Positions 17,483-24,809 of a DNA stretch of 64,000 nucleotides are shown here, one piece after another. The first letter of the stretch is position 1. Each line of letters begins with the position of its first letter. Made by a program: the position numbers and the translations under genes. The notes under the pieces were generated by a model that was given only the letters and a program-made list of their open reading frames with translations, was not told the DNA's origin and did not search any database. The DNA lies in the NCBI GenBank assembly GCA_964444975.1, contig CAYUJD010000001.1:53946-117945 (forward strand), in the 5' to 3' direction. Source of the DNA: VBAS01 sp964444975. GTDB lineage: Bacteria > Bacteroidota > Bacteroidia > Chitinophagales > Chitinophagaceae.

Positions 17483-18159
17483 AAAAAGGCATTTCTTTTA
17501 AACACTTTTGAAACTATGAGTTCTGTTTTCCGATTGATATAATAATAAAAATCAACCGGTACATAATTCAAATATTCCTCATTGATTGCCCTTTTAAGGA
17601 AAGGGTTTGTAATTTTTTTTCGGATATATGGCGTTCTCAAAATATTACTATCAATGCCGGAAAGAATCAGATAGCACAATTCTGAACAATATAAAGTATC
17701 CGGATTGTTAAAGTTAAACTTATAATCAAAGGTTATATGCATTGTCTTAATTCCATCTAAGACATTTCTAAATTTTTTATACTCTTTTTTTGAAACTTTT
17801 ATTCGGAAAATCGAACAATAAAAAACATCATCTGGTTCTATGAATGTCTTAAGGGATTCCAGTATAAGGGCATTTTGTTTAGCCGTACTTGCATTTGTAA
17901 CATTAATTATTGTATTGGTCTTTTTGTTCTTATATCCGATTCCTACATGAGTGCTGTTGGTGTCCGCAATGTTAAATTCGTTCGCAATTACAAATCGTTT
18001 GCTTAATGTGCCTCTGGTAACAATATATATGCTTTTTTTCCGGAAAACCTGGTTTTTACAGAATTCTTCTTTTTCCCCAGATGGAAAAGAATTCGTTTGG
18101 GAACTCAGATAATTAATTACACCTGATAGGAGTATAAAAATGATTATTTTTTTTCCCAT
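17479..18159 (-). CDS. Exported YiiX-type permuted NlpC/P60 (papain-like) protein, 226 aa
   Basis: Signal peptide ending LSSQ at about residue 21. The core shows the circularly permuted papain-like order of the YiiX/YaeF family: an early histidine in DTNSTHVGIGY (about 66-76) and a later cysteine in DTLYCSELCYLIL (about 150-163), the latter matching the YCSEL motif. Members are predicted or shown cysteine hydrolases acting on amide or ester bonds, some on lipids or peptidoglycan-type substrates. It overlaps its neighbours by 16 and 4 bp. In this operon it is the only product with a likely enzymatic activity, so it could be an effector or a processing enzyme; this is inference. Confidence 0.65.
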   Translation of the reverse strand: MGKKIIIFILLSGVINYLSSQTNSFPSGEKEEFCKNQVFRKKSIYIVTRGTLSKRFVIANEFNIADTNSTHVGIGYKNKKTNTIINVTNASTAKQNALILESLKTFIEPDDVFYCSIFRIKVSKKEYKKFRNVLDGIKTMHITFDYKFNFNNPDTLYCSELCYLILSGIDSNILRTPYIRKKITNPFLKRAINEEYLNYVPVDFYYYINRKTELIVSKVFKRNAFL

Positions 18160-18776
18160 ATATTGTCTTTGGTTCTTCGTGCAAAGGATATGTGTAAACC
18201 CATTTTAGAAACATCGGTTGCATAATTTCTATTCGAAAAAAGCAAATCCTGTTGTATAACGAAGGCTAAATCTATCGCCCATTTTTTACTGAGAAAAAAG
18301 CGATGACCTACTTCTCCGAAAAATGAAATATTGAATCCTGAAAAATAATCTGTCTTTTTGTTAAGAAAGATATCCCTTCTTGTTTCGACAGTTCGAGTCA
18401 ATAATATATTTGGCGAAATTCCAATCCCCAAAAAAGTGCCACCCTTTGCATTTCCTACTCTTGAAACTGAGTATTTTCGAATGCCGGTGGGAAATATAAG
18501 ATGAGTGACTCGTTCATATTTAGAATTCAGAAGAGTGTCCTGATAATCAAAACTAATCCCATTAAGACCCAAATTTCCATTCCAATAGATATTCTGACTA
18601 CTTAGCTTTCCTTCGTATCCAAATGATATTTGTGAAAAAAATACCGGCTTTTTAAGATTGTCTCTTGTAATCACCGTTTCTCCTATTTGTAATCCAATTA
18701 AGTTATTTTGGGCAAATAAGGATGTTTGAAGAAACACACCAGTAGTAGTTGTTATTAGTACTCTCTTAATTATCAT
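18144..18776 (-). CDS. Probable outer-membrane beta-barrel protein, 210 aa
   Basis: Signal peptide to about residue 22 (SLFAQ). The mature protein is a series of amphipathic strands (ISFGYEGKL, GNLGLNGISF, GTFLGIGISPNILL, FNISFFGEVGHRFFL) ending near a strand with LHISFARR, a typical eight- or ten-strand outer-membrane barrel pattern. No named family is recognised. It overlaps the YiiX-like gene by 16 bp and follows the glycine-zipper gene by 67 bp. Confidence 0.6.
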   Translation of the reverse strand: MIIKRVLITTTTGVFLQTSLFAQNNLIGLQIGETVITRDNLKKPVFFSQISFGYEGKLSSQNIYWNGNLGLNGISFDYQDTLLNSKYERVTHLIFPTGIRKYSVSRVGNAKGGTFLGIGISPNILLTRTVETRRDIFLNKKTDYFSGFNISFFGEVGHRFFLSKKWAIDLAFVIQQDLLFSNRNYATDVSKMGLHISFARRTKDNIWEKK

Positions 18777-18843
18777 TTAATGGTTATTTAATAAGTTGAG
18801 TTAAGGGGGGCACTTTATTTACCAGACGCTATACCGACGTCAT

Positions 18844-19476
18844 TTATTTATTACCGCCAATTATACCACCTACTATCCATCCTGCCAATCCTCCCACAAT
18901 TCCACATATAGGTCCGCATAAGATGCTGCCGCCTATTATCCCCACAACGCCGCCTATAAACTGGCAACCATTACATTCCTCATTTTTTCTGGCAAAGGTT
19001 TCATTGTTCATCGCATTATATCCAAATGCACAGACTTTTAAAATAATTTCTTTTTCTGATTGAGAGAGACTGGATGCATTTATATCGGTAACCTTGTCCT
19101 CAATATAAGCTGCAAAATTTGATGAAGTAAGCGTGGCTGATTGATCACATAAATCAATTAAAATAGATTTTGCGGTAGATGATAGAGTGGTAGAATTGAT
19201 ATAATTGGCATAATTAAACCCTGACGCAGAAAGAGTAGAATAGGTTGATTGAGCTAAGTCACAATTCCTATGATCTACCAGGTTAAATAGTTCAGAATAT
19301 TTATCTACTGTCTCACAATCAAGGCTGGTAATATCGCCATTTTTAATATCAGTTTGAAGTGTAATAGCGTAGTTTACCATATCTACACCTGTCTGGTTGT
19401 ATGAGTTGTTGGATTGACCAATTGAGAACAAATTCAGAATCAATAGTCCTACGCCAACAAGAAATAGAGGCTTCAT
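18844..19476 (-). CDS. Exported protein with C-terminal glycine-zipper segment, 210 aa
   Basis: First gene of the unit A operon. Signal peptide MKPLFLVGVGLLILNLFSIG, then a helical Ser/Thr/Asn-rich region with several cysteines (about 25-160). A C-terminal segment follows from about residue 168, with a CNGC pair, repeated GG and GxxxG spacing (FIGGVVGIIGGS, GIVGGLAGWIVGGIIGG) and another CGPIC pair. Such glycine zippers occur in bacteriocins and membrane-inserting proteins, and the two cysteine pairs could form disulfides. This suggests a membrane-active exported protein, but no family is recognised. Its start is at the edge of the region shared with unit B, so it is driven from that region. 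Confidence 0.6.
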   Translation of the reverse strand: MKPLFLVGVGLLILNLFSIGQSNNSYNQTGVDMVNYAITLQTDIKNGDITSLDCETVDKYSELFNLVDHRNCDLAQSTYSTLSASGFNYANYINSTTLSSTAKSILIDLCDQSATLTSSNFAAYIEDKVTDINASSLSQSEKEIILKVCAFGYNAMNNETFARKNEECNGCQFIGGVVGIIGGSILCGPICGIVGGLAGWIVGGIIGGNK

Positions 19477-19523
19477 ATTTTTACATTTTCCCGCCTACTC
19501 TCTTTAAAATCCCGGTTTTCGGC

Positions 19524-19587
19524 ATACCCGGTTCACCTGGTCTGCTGCCGGCTGGCAATCAGATGATGAACCGAAACTACCGGGTAT
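19524..19587. promoter_or_regulatory. Bulged inverted repeat in the shared upstream region
   Basis: ATACCCGGTTCA (19524-19535) can pair with TGAACC (19567-19572) and, after a 9-nt bulge, GGGTAT (19582-19587). The structure is kept in the second copy near 26143-26208. It lies 50-110 bp upstream of the leftward operon, so it may be a leader RNA structure or a protein site. Confidence 0.45.
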
Positions 19588-19611
19588 CAGCACCCGTCGA
19601 GCAGGATTATT

Positions 19612-19649
19612 CCCGCAAATGAGTGGGATTTTACCCGCAAAACATTGGG
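19612..19649. promoter_or_regulatory. Two candidate operators, CCC-N10-GGG, spaced 22 bp
   Basis: CCCGCAAATGAGTGGG (19612-19627) and CCCGCAAAACATTGGG (19634-19649) are two copies of a 16-bp motif with inverted CCC/GGG ends. Their starts are 22 bp apart, about two helical turns, as expected for cooperative dimers. Both are conserved in unit B (26234-26249, 26256-26271). They probably bind the adjacent response regulator. Confidence 0.5.
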
Positions 19650-19797
19650 AAAAGTTTTGCCGGTATTTTATTTTGATTATCAATATAACGAATAAAAAAT
19701 CCAGGCTCCTTTATTGTTCAAAGAACTTCATATCCTAAAAATACTCATTCTGCTAATTAATAAATTGGGATTTTCCCCAAAAAATATTGTGAATTAT

Positions 19798-19813
19798 CCC
19801 GGAAATGTTTGGG
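19798..19813. promoter_or_regulatory. Third candidate operator, CCC-N10-GGG
   Basis: CCCGGAAATGTTTGGG has the same ends and spacing as the two motifs nearer the leftward operon. It is about 60 bp before the CATA repeat and may serve autoregulation of the response regulator. It is conserved at 26420-26435. Confidence 0.45.
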
Positions 19814-19875
19814 AGATTGGAGAGGAAAATTTTATTTTCACAAAACACAATAACTGCATGCCCGGGTTGTTTTCA

Positions 19876-19910
19876 CATACATACATACATACATACATAC
19901 ATACATACAT
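19876..19910. repeat. (CATA)8.75 tetranucleotide microsatellite, copy 1
   Basis: Eight CATA units plus CAT, 35 bp, uninterrupted. It lies 4 bp upstream of a TAATTTTG -7 box and 88 bp before the regulator start. Tetranucleotide tracts of this length are prone to slippage; the second copy at 26498-26532 has the same length. Confidence 0.95.
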
Positions 19911-19914
19911 CAGC

Positions 19915-19922
19915 TAATTTTG
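19915..19922 (+). promoter_or_regulatory. Candidate -7 element of response regulator promoter, copy 1
   Basis: TAATTTTG fits TAnnTTTG. The nearest upstream TTG (19867-19869) is 45 bp away instead of about 19, with the CATA tract filling the gap, so the tract length would set promoter spacing. This is inferred from sequence only. Confidence 0.4.
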
Positions 19923-19998
19923 TACCCCTTGCAAATTTTACTCCGGTTAAGGTCATTAGTATATTTTCTTTTTTTATTACATACCAAAACCACAAACC

Positions 19999-20664
19999 AT
20001 GCCTTACCTGCACAGCGAGTCCGTAATCAGAATTGCTATAGCCGATGATCATTTTTCTTACCTGGATATACTTTCGTCTCATATTAACACTATTGACAAC
20101 TGTAAAGTAATCATCCAGGCAGGAAACGGTAAAGAACTGCTGGAAAAAATCAAGCGTCAGCATGAAGTTGATCTTGTGATTACGGATATCAGGATGCCGG
20201 AGATGAATGGATATGAAACTGCAAGAAAAATCAAACAGGATTTTCCGCATATCAGGATTCTTTTTTCTTCCATGTATAGCAATGAACTGGTATATTGTCT
20301 CCTGGTCGCAAACGGGGCGGACGGGTTCATTCATAAAGGAGCTTCATTGCCCGAATACAGAAAAGCAATTTATGAAGTGTTGAAAACCGGGAATTATTTC
20401 GCCGGCATTCCTGTTTCTTTTCACAGAAAATGCCTTAATGGAAATGGAAAGGAGTTGAACGGCAGGTTGTTGATTTCTGACGAAGAAATAGATTTTTTGA
20501 AATTAGCCTGTACCGATCTTACCTATACAGCCATTGCCTGTAAGCTAAAAACTAATGAGCGGCATGTTGATTATATCCGCCAGGGCTTGTTTGAAAAGTT
20601 CGGTATCAAAACTCGTGTTGGGTTAGCTTTATTGGCTTATGAAGCCGGTTTAATAAACTGCTGA
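19999..20664 (+). CDS. Orphan LuxR/NarL-type response regulator, copy 1, 221 aa
   Basis: Cytosolic two-component regulator. The receiver domain (about 8-125) has the acidic pair D16-D17 (IADDH), phospho-acceptor D63 (VITDIRMPEMNG), S90/S91 and K113 (IHKGAS). The LuxR/GerE helix-turn-helix is at about 159-218 (LTYTAIACKLKTNERHVDYIR, ending in a YEAGLI helix). No histidine kinase gene is nearby. It is divergent from the leftward operon, with a 522-bp gap holding the candidate operators. The paralogue at 26621 is about 89% identical overall, but between residues 148 and 221 only D165E and T205S differ, so both should bind the same DNA. The start follows from the conserved MPYLHSES. Confidence 0.88.
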   Translation: MPYLHSESVIRIAIADDHFSYLDILSSHINTIDNCKVIIQAGNGKELLEKIKRQHEVDLVITDIRMPEMNGYETARKIKQDFPHIRILFSSMYSNELVYCLLVANGADGFIHKGASLPEYRKAIYEVLKTGNYFAGIPVSFHRKCLNGNGKELNGRLLISDEEIDFLKLACTDLTYTAIACKLKTNERHVDYIRQGLFEKFGIKTRVGLALLAYEAGLINC

Positions 20665-20721
20665 TTTTTCAGTTCAAAATTCCTCCATGTATTTTTCCCC
20701 CGACACCTTACCTTTTCCCCC

Positions 20722-21480
20722 GTTGGTAGCTTCAAGAAAGAAGCACGCCACACGCCACTGTTGTGTATGCAGCCCAGCCTATGCGGGAGGCGTACCAACA
20801 GCCGAAATGGGGAAAAGTAACATCAGCAAATTCAGGTAATTTCACACGACATGCCTGATTTCTGCACCGAATATCCTCACTTCTTTACCGCCACCAACCT
20901 TGAGTGGAAAACTCTTTTACATCGGGATAAATATAAAGACATGGTTATTGAAAGCATGCGGTACCTGGTAGAAGACCGAAGAGTTATCATTTATGGTTTT
21001 GTAATAATGCCTAATCATCTGCATCTAATCTGGCAACTGCGTGCCGGTCGTAAGCGGGAGGATGTACAAAGAGATTTTCTCAAACACACTGCATAGGAAA
21101 TAAAAAAAGATATGCAGATAAATTATCCATCGGAGCTGAGGGTTACCTTGTAAATGCCAAAGACCGCAAGTATCAGTTTTGGGAACGAAATGCATTGTCT
21201 GTGGAAATCTGGTCAGAGAAAGTATTCTTTCTGAAACTCAGATACATGCATGAAAATCCGTTTCGTGCCGGCCTGTGCAAGCATCCGTTGAATTACAAAT
21301 ACTCTTCAGCTCTTTTTTATTATACGGGTAAGGATAATTGGGGTTTCCTTACACATATCCGGGATTGAATTAAATTTGAAAAGCCTGGCTATCCTTAGTT
21401 CGGTTCGTTGGTGGGCTATGCACATACCTACGCCTCACACCAACGAAGGCGTGCTTCGGATCTGAAAGTTGGCTACCAAC
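20722..21480. mobile_element. Degenerate RAYT/REP element between units A and B
   Basis: The ends are inverted repeats: GTTGGTAGC-N9-GAAGCACGCC (20722-20749) and GGCGTGCTTC-N14-GCTACCAAC (21448-21480). Inside each end is a hairpin: CTGTTG/CAACAG (20758-20763 with 20796-20801) and TTCGTTGGTG/CACCAACGAA (21404-21413 with 21438-21447). Between them lies a broken REP-associated tyrosine transposase. The element fills the space between the end of the unit A repeat (about 20720) and the start of the unit B repeat (21489). Confidence 0.75.
20851..21368 (+). pseudogene. REP-associated tyrosine transposase (Y1_Tnp) pseudogene
   Basis: RAYT transposases are HUH nucleases that act on REP hairpins. The reading starts MPDFCTEYPHF, includes the HUH motif in MPNHLHLIWQ (about residue 52) and reaches RDFLKHTA before an in-frame TAG (21094-21096), at a place where relatives have Gln followed by xIK. 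The same frame continues EIKKDMQINYPSEL, then a frameshift near 21151 leads into VNAKDRKYQFWERN and RYMHENPFRAGLC, where the catalytic tyrosine lies, ending FLTHIRD at 21368. With both lesions repaired the protein has about 172 aa, a normal length. Two inactivating changes make it a clear pseudogene. Confidence 0.82.
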
Positions 21481-21488
21481 AAAGGCAG

Positions 21489-21854
21489 AATAAAGAATAC
21501 AGGGAGGAATTTGAATTTACTCCTTTCAGCATTGAGCCGGATGTGCCCGGGGTATGTACCCGCGGCGAACTGGTGTTTAACCTGAAAGGACTGGAGCCGG
21601 TGGATTACATCCAGGTGCTGCTTACGGATACCTCGTTTACCAGCAACGATATAAATGAGGTGGATACGGTACGAAACGGGCGGCTGGTGATAACAAAAGA
21701 AAGGCTTTCATCCCTGAGCAACGGTCCCATCAGTTTGCAGTTTATAAAAGAAGTGGAAAAGACGGTGAAGAACGGCACTAAAGAAGGCGGCAGGCTGTTT
21801 TTCAGTTACGGGCTGAAAAGGGATTTTGAATTGAGGGAGGGGGTGGATTTGTGA
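21489..21854 (+). pseudogene. Truncated second copy of the lipoprotein gene
   Basis: The last 121 codons of the 15024 lipoprotein gene are repeated here, from KEYREEFEF to the stop, with one synonymous change. The copy lacks signal peptide, lipobox and the first domain. An open frame runs upstream to 21408, but those residues come from the RAYT element end. It marks the left border of unit B and is probably not functional. Confidence 0.85.
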
Positions 21855-21908
21855 GTGTGTGGGGGTAAATGATCGTGATCTATACGCAATTTTCATTGTT
21901 CATTTTTT
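21489..21908 (+). repeat. Left-end repeat of unit B (copy 2)
   Basis: Direct-repeat partner of 15393-15811. It starts 8 bp after the RAYT element end and stops shortly before the last leftward gene of unit B. Confidence 0.9.
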
Positions 21909-21926
21909 GAGAAAGGGTTAACATCT

Positions 21927-23021
21927 TTATTTTCTTGCGACTGCTTGTTCCGTTGCTGCCAAAACTTTTAACCTTTCAAAAAGGGTAGTCAGCCTAAGAC
22001 TGATAATATCTGAGTTTTTACTTTCGTTATAAAGTTCTTCTAATTCCTTTAAAGAATTATCCACTTGTTTTGTGTTTATATTCTTTCCCAAAGATTTTGA
22101 TTCGAGTAAAATGGAGCGAATTTGCTGGTAATTATCGCCATAAACTTTTTGATATTCATTAAAGAGCTTTTGAAGATTATAAGCGATGTCTTTTGCGGTT
22201 TTTATTCCATCTGTTGGATAGCGAAAGGAATTTTCGGTTTCATCATTTCCTTCTGATGATAAAAATTGTATTTTCTCTTTATCAAGATATTTTAGAAACA
22301 ATTCTTCAGTATTCAGATTTTTCAGTTGGCTTCTTTGAACATTTTTATTCAGGATAGTGATCATATCCAGTAAGTATTCTTTTATATCAAACTGCAGATC
22401 TTTCAACCGGTTATTGATCTTTTCAATATTTTGATCAAAAAGAATATTAGCCTGGTTCAGCTTTTCATATTGAACAAAATATTTGGAAGTAGTCAGGATA
22501 AAGGAATCCAGGTCTTCACGGGTAATTTTCTTTTCCTGTATCGTTAATGTGCCGACCAAACTCATTAATGTAGAGAAAAGCGGGTTAACTCCATTAGTGA
22601 CAGTTTTTACTGGTGTTGTTGTTTTTGATTGACCTGTTATTAAGGCGGCAACTACTTGCGAAAATTTATTGGTGTTTGTATTCTTTGCTTTAGCAAGTAA
22701 AGGTTTTAAAGCTGATTGGATTTCATTTTCGAGATTAAAACCCATCTCAGAACTTGTAGGGTTGTTGAATGAAGTGATCTTGATCCGGTAATTTTCTTTT
22801 TTAATAAGGCCATTGAATGAGTTAAGTGAATTTATTGCTGCATCCAAAAAATCGCAAGTAGCAGTGAATTGTTTCGAAAGCTCTTGTGTTTCCGATCCTC
22901 TAGAGGTTTGCGGACTTAAAGTATCTATAAATACAGTATTTCTAACTGAGGTTTGATTGTAAGTTATTAACCCTATCAATAAGAAAATGCATTCCAGAAT
23001 AACTCGCTTCAACATTTTCAA
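21927..23021 (-). CDS. Exported helical protein of unknown function, 364 aa
   Basis: Signal peptide with hydrophobic core VILECIFLLIGLITYNQ. The mature protein is mainly alpha-helical and rich in Lys/Asn/Leu, with heptad-like stretches (for example KLNQANILFDQNIEKINNRL and NSLKELEELYNESKNSD), suggesting coiled coils in the periplasm. No family is recognised. It is the last gene of the unit B leftward operon, 32 bp after the double-barrel gene. The DNA is AT-rich like the rest of the unit interior. Confidence 0.6.
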   Translation of the reverse strand: MKMLKRVILECIFLLIGLITYNQTSVRNTVFIDTLSPQTSRGSETQELSKQFTATCDFLDAAINSLNSFNGLIKKENYRIKITSFNNPTSSEMGFNLENEIQSALKPLLAKAKNTNTNKFSQVVAALITGQSKTTTPVKTVTNGVNPLFSTLMSLVGTLTIQEKKITREDLDSFILTTSKYFVQYEKLNQANILFDQNIEKINNRLKDLQFDIKEYLLDMITILNKNVQRSQLKNLNTEELFLKYLDKEKIQFLSSEGNDETENSFRYPTDGIKTAKDIAYNLQKLFNEYQKVYGDNYQQIRSILLESKSLGKNINTKQVDNSLKELEELYNESKNSDIISLRLTTLFERLKVLAATEQAVARK

Positions 23022-23053
23022 TATTTTAGAATGATTGATGATACTATTTATTT

Positions 23054-24637
23054 CTATTTCTCATAAGCTTTTCTGATACGGTAATTGGCATTAGTAAAAA
23101 CATAATTAAAAGACAAGCCGATAAAAGATCCTGTGGAGCTATATTTCCCCTCAGTCAAAGATTGATTCGGGATGTTGATTTGATAAGTCCCATCTACATA
23201 TTTTGTAAAAGAAATATTGGAACAAATCGCTAATTGAAGCAAGTTGTTATTTTTAGCTAACCACGAATGACCCGCATTTATTGGAAAACTCAGCCATGGT
23301 TTTGCATCGTTATTTGCATTGACATCAACGCCACCTGCATTATAGAAGCCATTTAATGTATTCTTAACGTAAACAGAATAACCATCATAATCAGCCCCTA
23401 AACTAAAATTTAAACGAATACCGGCATCGGCAAAGAAAAACTTGTTATGAGCATATAGCCACCTTTTTTCTGTAATGAGCGGAAGGCTAAGGATCATGTC
23501 CTGAACCAGTCCTTTTGTATAATAATCTGAAACTAAAGGCGGAGAAAAATCATTTTTAGAAAATGAGGCCTTCAAATTTCTTCCGGCAAGCATTGCTTCC
23601 GGACCAGTAATAAGGCTGTATTTATTATTAAAATTGACCTGGTATTTGAAACTTAACAAAAGCCCCCGTGCTGCACTAGTACTTACAGGGTAATTGCCGG
23701 AAGTATTTTTTAGTCGTGCTTTCAAAGTATAAAGCCAGGCAAAATTGAATTGAAAATGGTTGCCTTTGAAAACATAATTTTTAAGAATATCGGCCCTTTT
23801 AAATTGGTTAGCTAATACAGTATCCTGGTCTCTGCGCTTTTTTTGTGATTTCACCAGTTGTTTATTCGTTCCAGTGAAAATATATTGGACGGATAAGCCT
23901 ATACCAGAGCCACTTATTTTATAAGTGCCTCTTGAAAAAGGCTGATATGGTATATCAATTTCATAGGCACTCTTCAAAAAATAGGTTGTACTTATGTCTG
24001 CTTGCAATCCGATAGATAATATATTTCGATTATCCAAAACAAACGATTTGCATACACCTCCTAAAAATGTTATCCATGGTTTTCCATTGTTCCTTGCCGA
24101 AAGTTCTGCGTGGAAATTATACAGATTACTCGAGTCAAAGGTTGTTGTACCATAACTTTCGTCAGACATAAGACCACTATAGCGCAGATTTAGTCCGGTT
24201 CGGATTATGATCCCATTCTTCTTATCAGGTTTTAATCTTTTTTCAATTAATAATGGAATCCTGAACGATCCCCACAGCTCTTTATCTTCAATTAATCCCA
24301 AACCATTCATGGTCGGGGTAAAATCTTCTGATGGCACATTTAAGAAAAAGTTTCTCTTTCCAATGATTAAATGCAGGCCCGTTATTAAAGTAGTATAATG
24401 ATTAACATTATACCGATAGTTCAATCCCAAGTCATACGAAGATTGAAGCATTGACTTTAACTTGTATTTGCCTTCTACTTTCATGATTTTTGCATTAGGT
24501 AAAATTGAAGCAGTGGCTTCTATACCAAGATTACTTTTTTTTAATTTTTTTGAAAACGTGTCATTGAATTTCTGGGAAAAGGACAATAATGGCATGCCTA
24601 TTAAGATCAATAATTGGAATGTTAAGGACTTGAGCAT
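23054..24637 (-). CDS. Probable outer-membrane protein with two related beta-barrel halves, 527 aa
   Basis: The ATG at 24637 gives a proper signal peptide (MLKSLTFQLLILIGMPLLSFSQ); the frame is open 26 codons further upstream but without signal character. The protein is an internal duplication: both halves carry a strand block with ITG, GR and DF motifs (ITGLHLIIGKRNFFLN against ITGPEAMLAGRNLKASF). In each half this is followed by a block with AxxxNNxKPWxxF (ARNNGKPWITFLGG against ANNDAKPWLSFPIN), and each ends IGLSxxYxFT. This suggests two fused 8-12-strand barrels or one large barrel made by duplication. Family unknown; outer-membrane location inferred from the strand pattern. Confidence 0.6.
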   Translation of the reverse strand: MLKSLTFQLLILIGMPLLSFSQKFNDTFSKKLKKSNLGIEATASILPNAKIMKVEGKYKLKSMLQSSYDLGLNYRYNVNHYTTLITGLHLIIGKRNFFLNVPSEDFTPTMNGLGLIEDKELWGSFRIPLLIEKRLKPDKKNGIIIRTGLNLRYSGLMSDESYGTTTFDSSNLYNFHAELSARNNGKPWITFLGGVCKSFVLDNRNILSIGLQADISTTYFLKSAYEIDIPYQPFSRGTYKISGSGIGLSVQYIFTGTNKQLVKSQKKRRDQDTVLANQFKRADILKNYVFKGNHFQFNFAWLYTLKARLKNTSGNYPVSTSAARGLLLSFKYQVNFNNKYSLITGPEAMLAGRNLKASFSKNDFSPPLVSDYYTKGLVQDMILSLPLITEKRWLYAHNKFFFADAGIRLNFSLGADYDGYSVYVKNTLNGFYNAGGVDVNANNDAKPWLSFPINAGHSWLAKNNNLLQLAICSNISFTKYVDGTYQINIPNQSLTEGKYSSTGSFIGLSFNYVFTNANYRIRKAYEK

Positions 24638-24753
24638 GTTAGTTGCAGTTGAGTAGTTACCAATAAAACGAAAATAACTGTGAAAAAATTGGGTGAACGA
24701 TGCTTTCCGTAACATAATCTCAGTTTTAGATAAGCAGATATTTTATTTTTATG

Positions 24754-24794
24754 AAGAATAAAAGAAAGTGGTTTGCTCCCTTTCTTTTATTCTT
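24754..24794. other. Perfect 15-bp hairpin between two unit B genes
   Basis: AAGAATAAAAGAAAG (24754-24768) and CTTTCTTTTATTCTT (24780-24794) pair fully around an 11-nt loop. It lies in the 172-bp gap after the 24810 gene. There is no U-tract after the stem on either strand, so it could be an mRNA-stabilising or attenuating hairpin as well as a terminator. Confidence 0.55.
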
Positions 24795-24809
24795 CCAATT
24801 ACTATAATC

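Larger units (their letters stand above)
19487..20720 (+). repeat. Right-end repeat of unit A (regulatory region plus response regulator, copy 1)
   Basis: About 1.23 kb that matches 26109-27340 in direct orientation, with scattered substitutions (the encoded regulators differ at about 25 of 221 residues). It begins at CCGCCTACTCTCTTTAA directly upstream of the leftward operon and ends after CCCCCGACACCTTACC, exactly where the RAYT element begins. It covers a leader hairpin, three CCC-N10-GGG motifs, the CATA microsatellite and the regulator gene. Confidence 0.9.

Noticed and set aside
19714..20026. Frames coding repeated HTYI and related peptides across the CATA tract, in both units
   Set aside because: These are a by-product of the microsatellite with period 4, read in several frames, without start context or conservation.
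21408..21854. 148-aa frame as a new intact gene
   Set aside because: Its first 27 codons come from the RAYT element end; the rest is a truncated copy of the lipoprotein gene.
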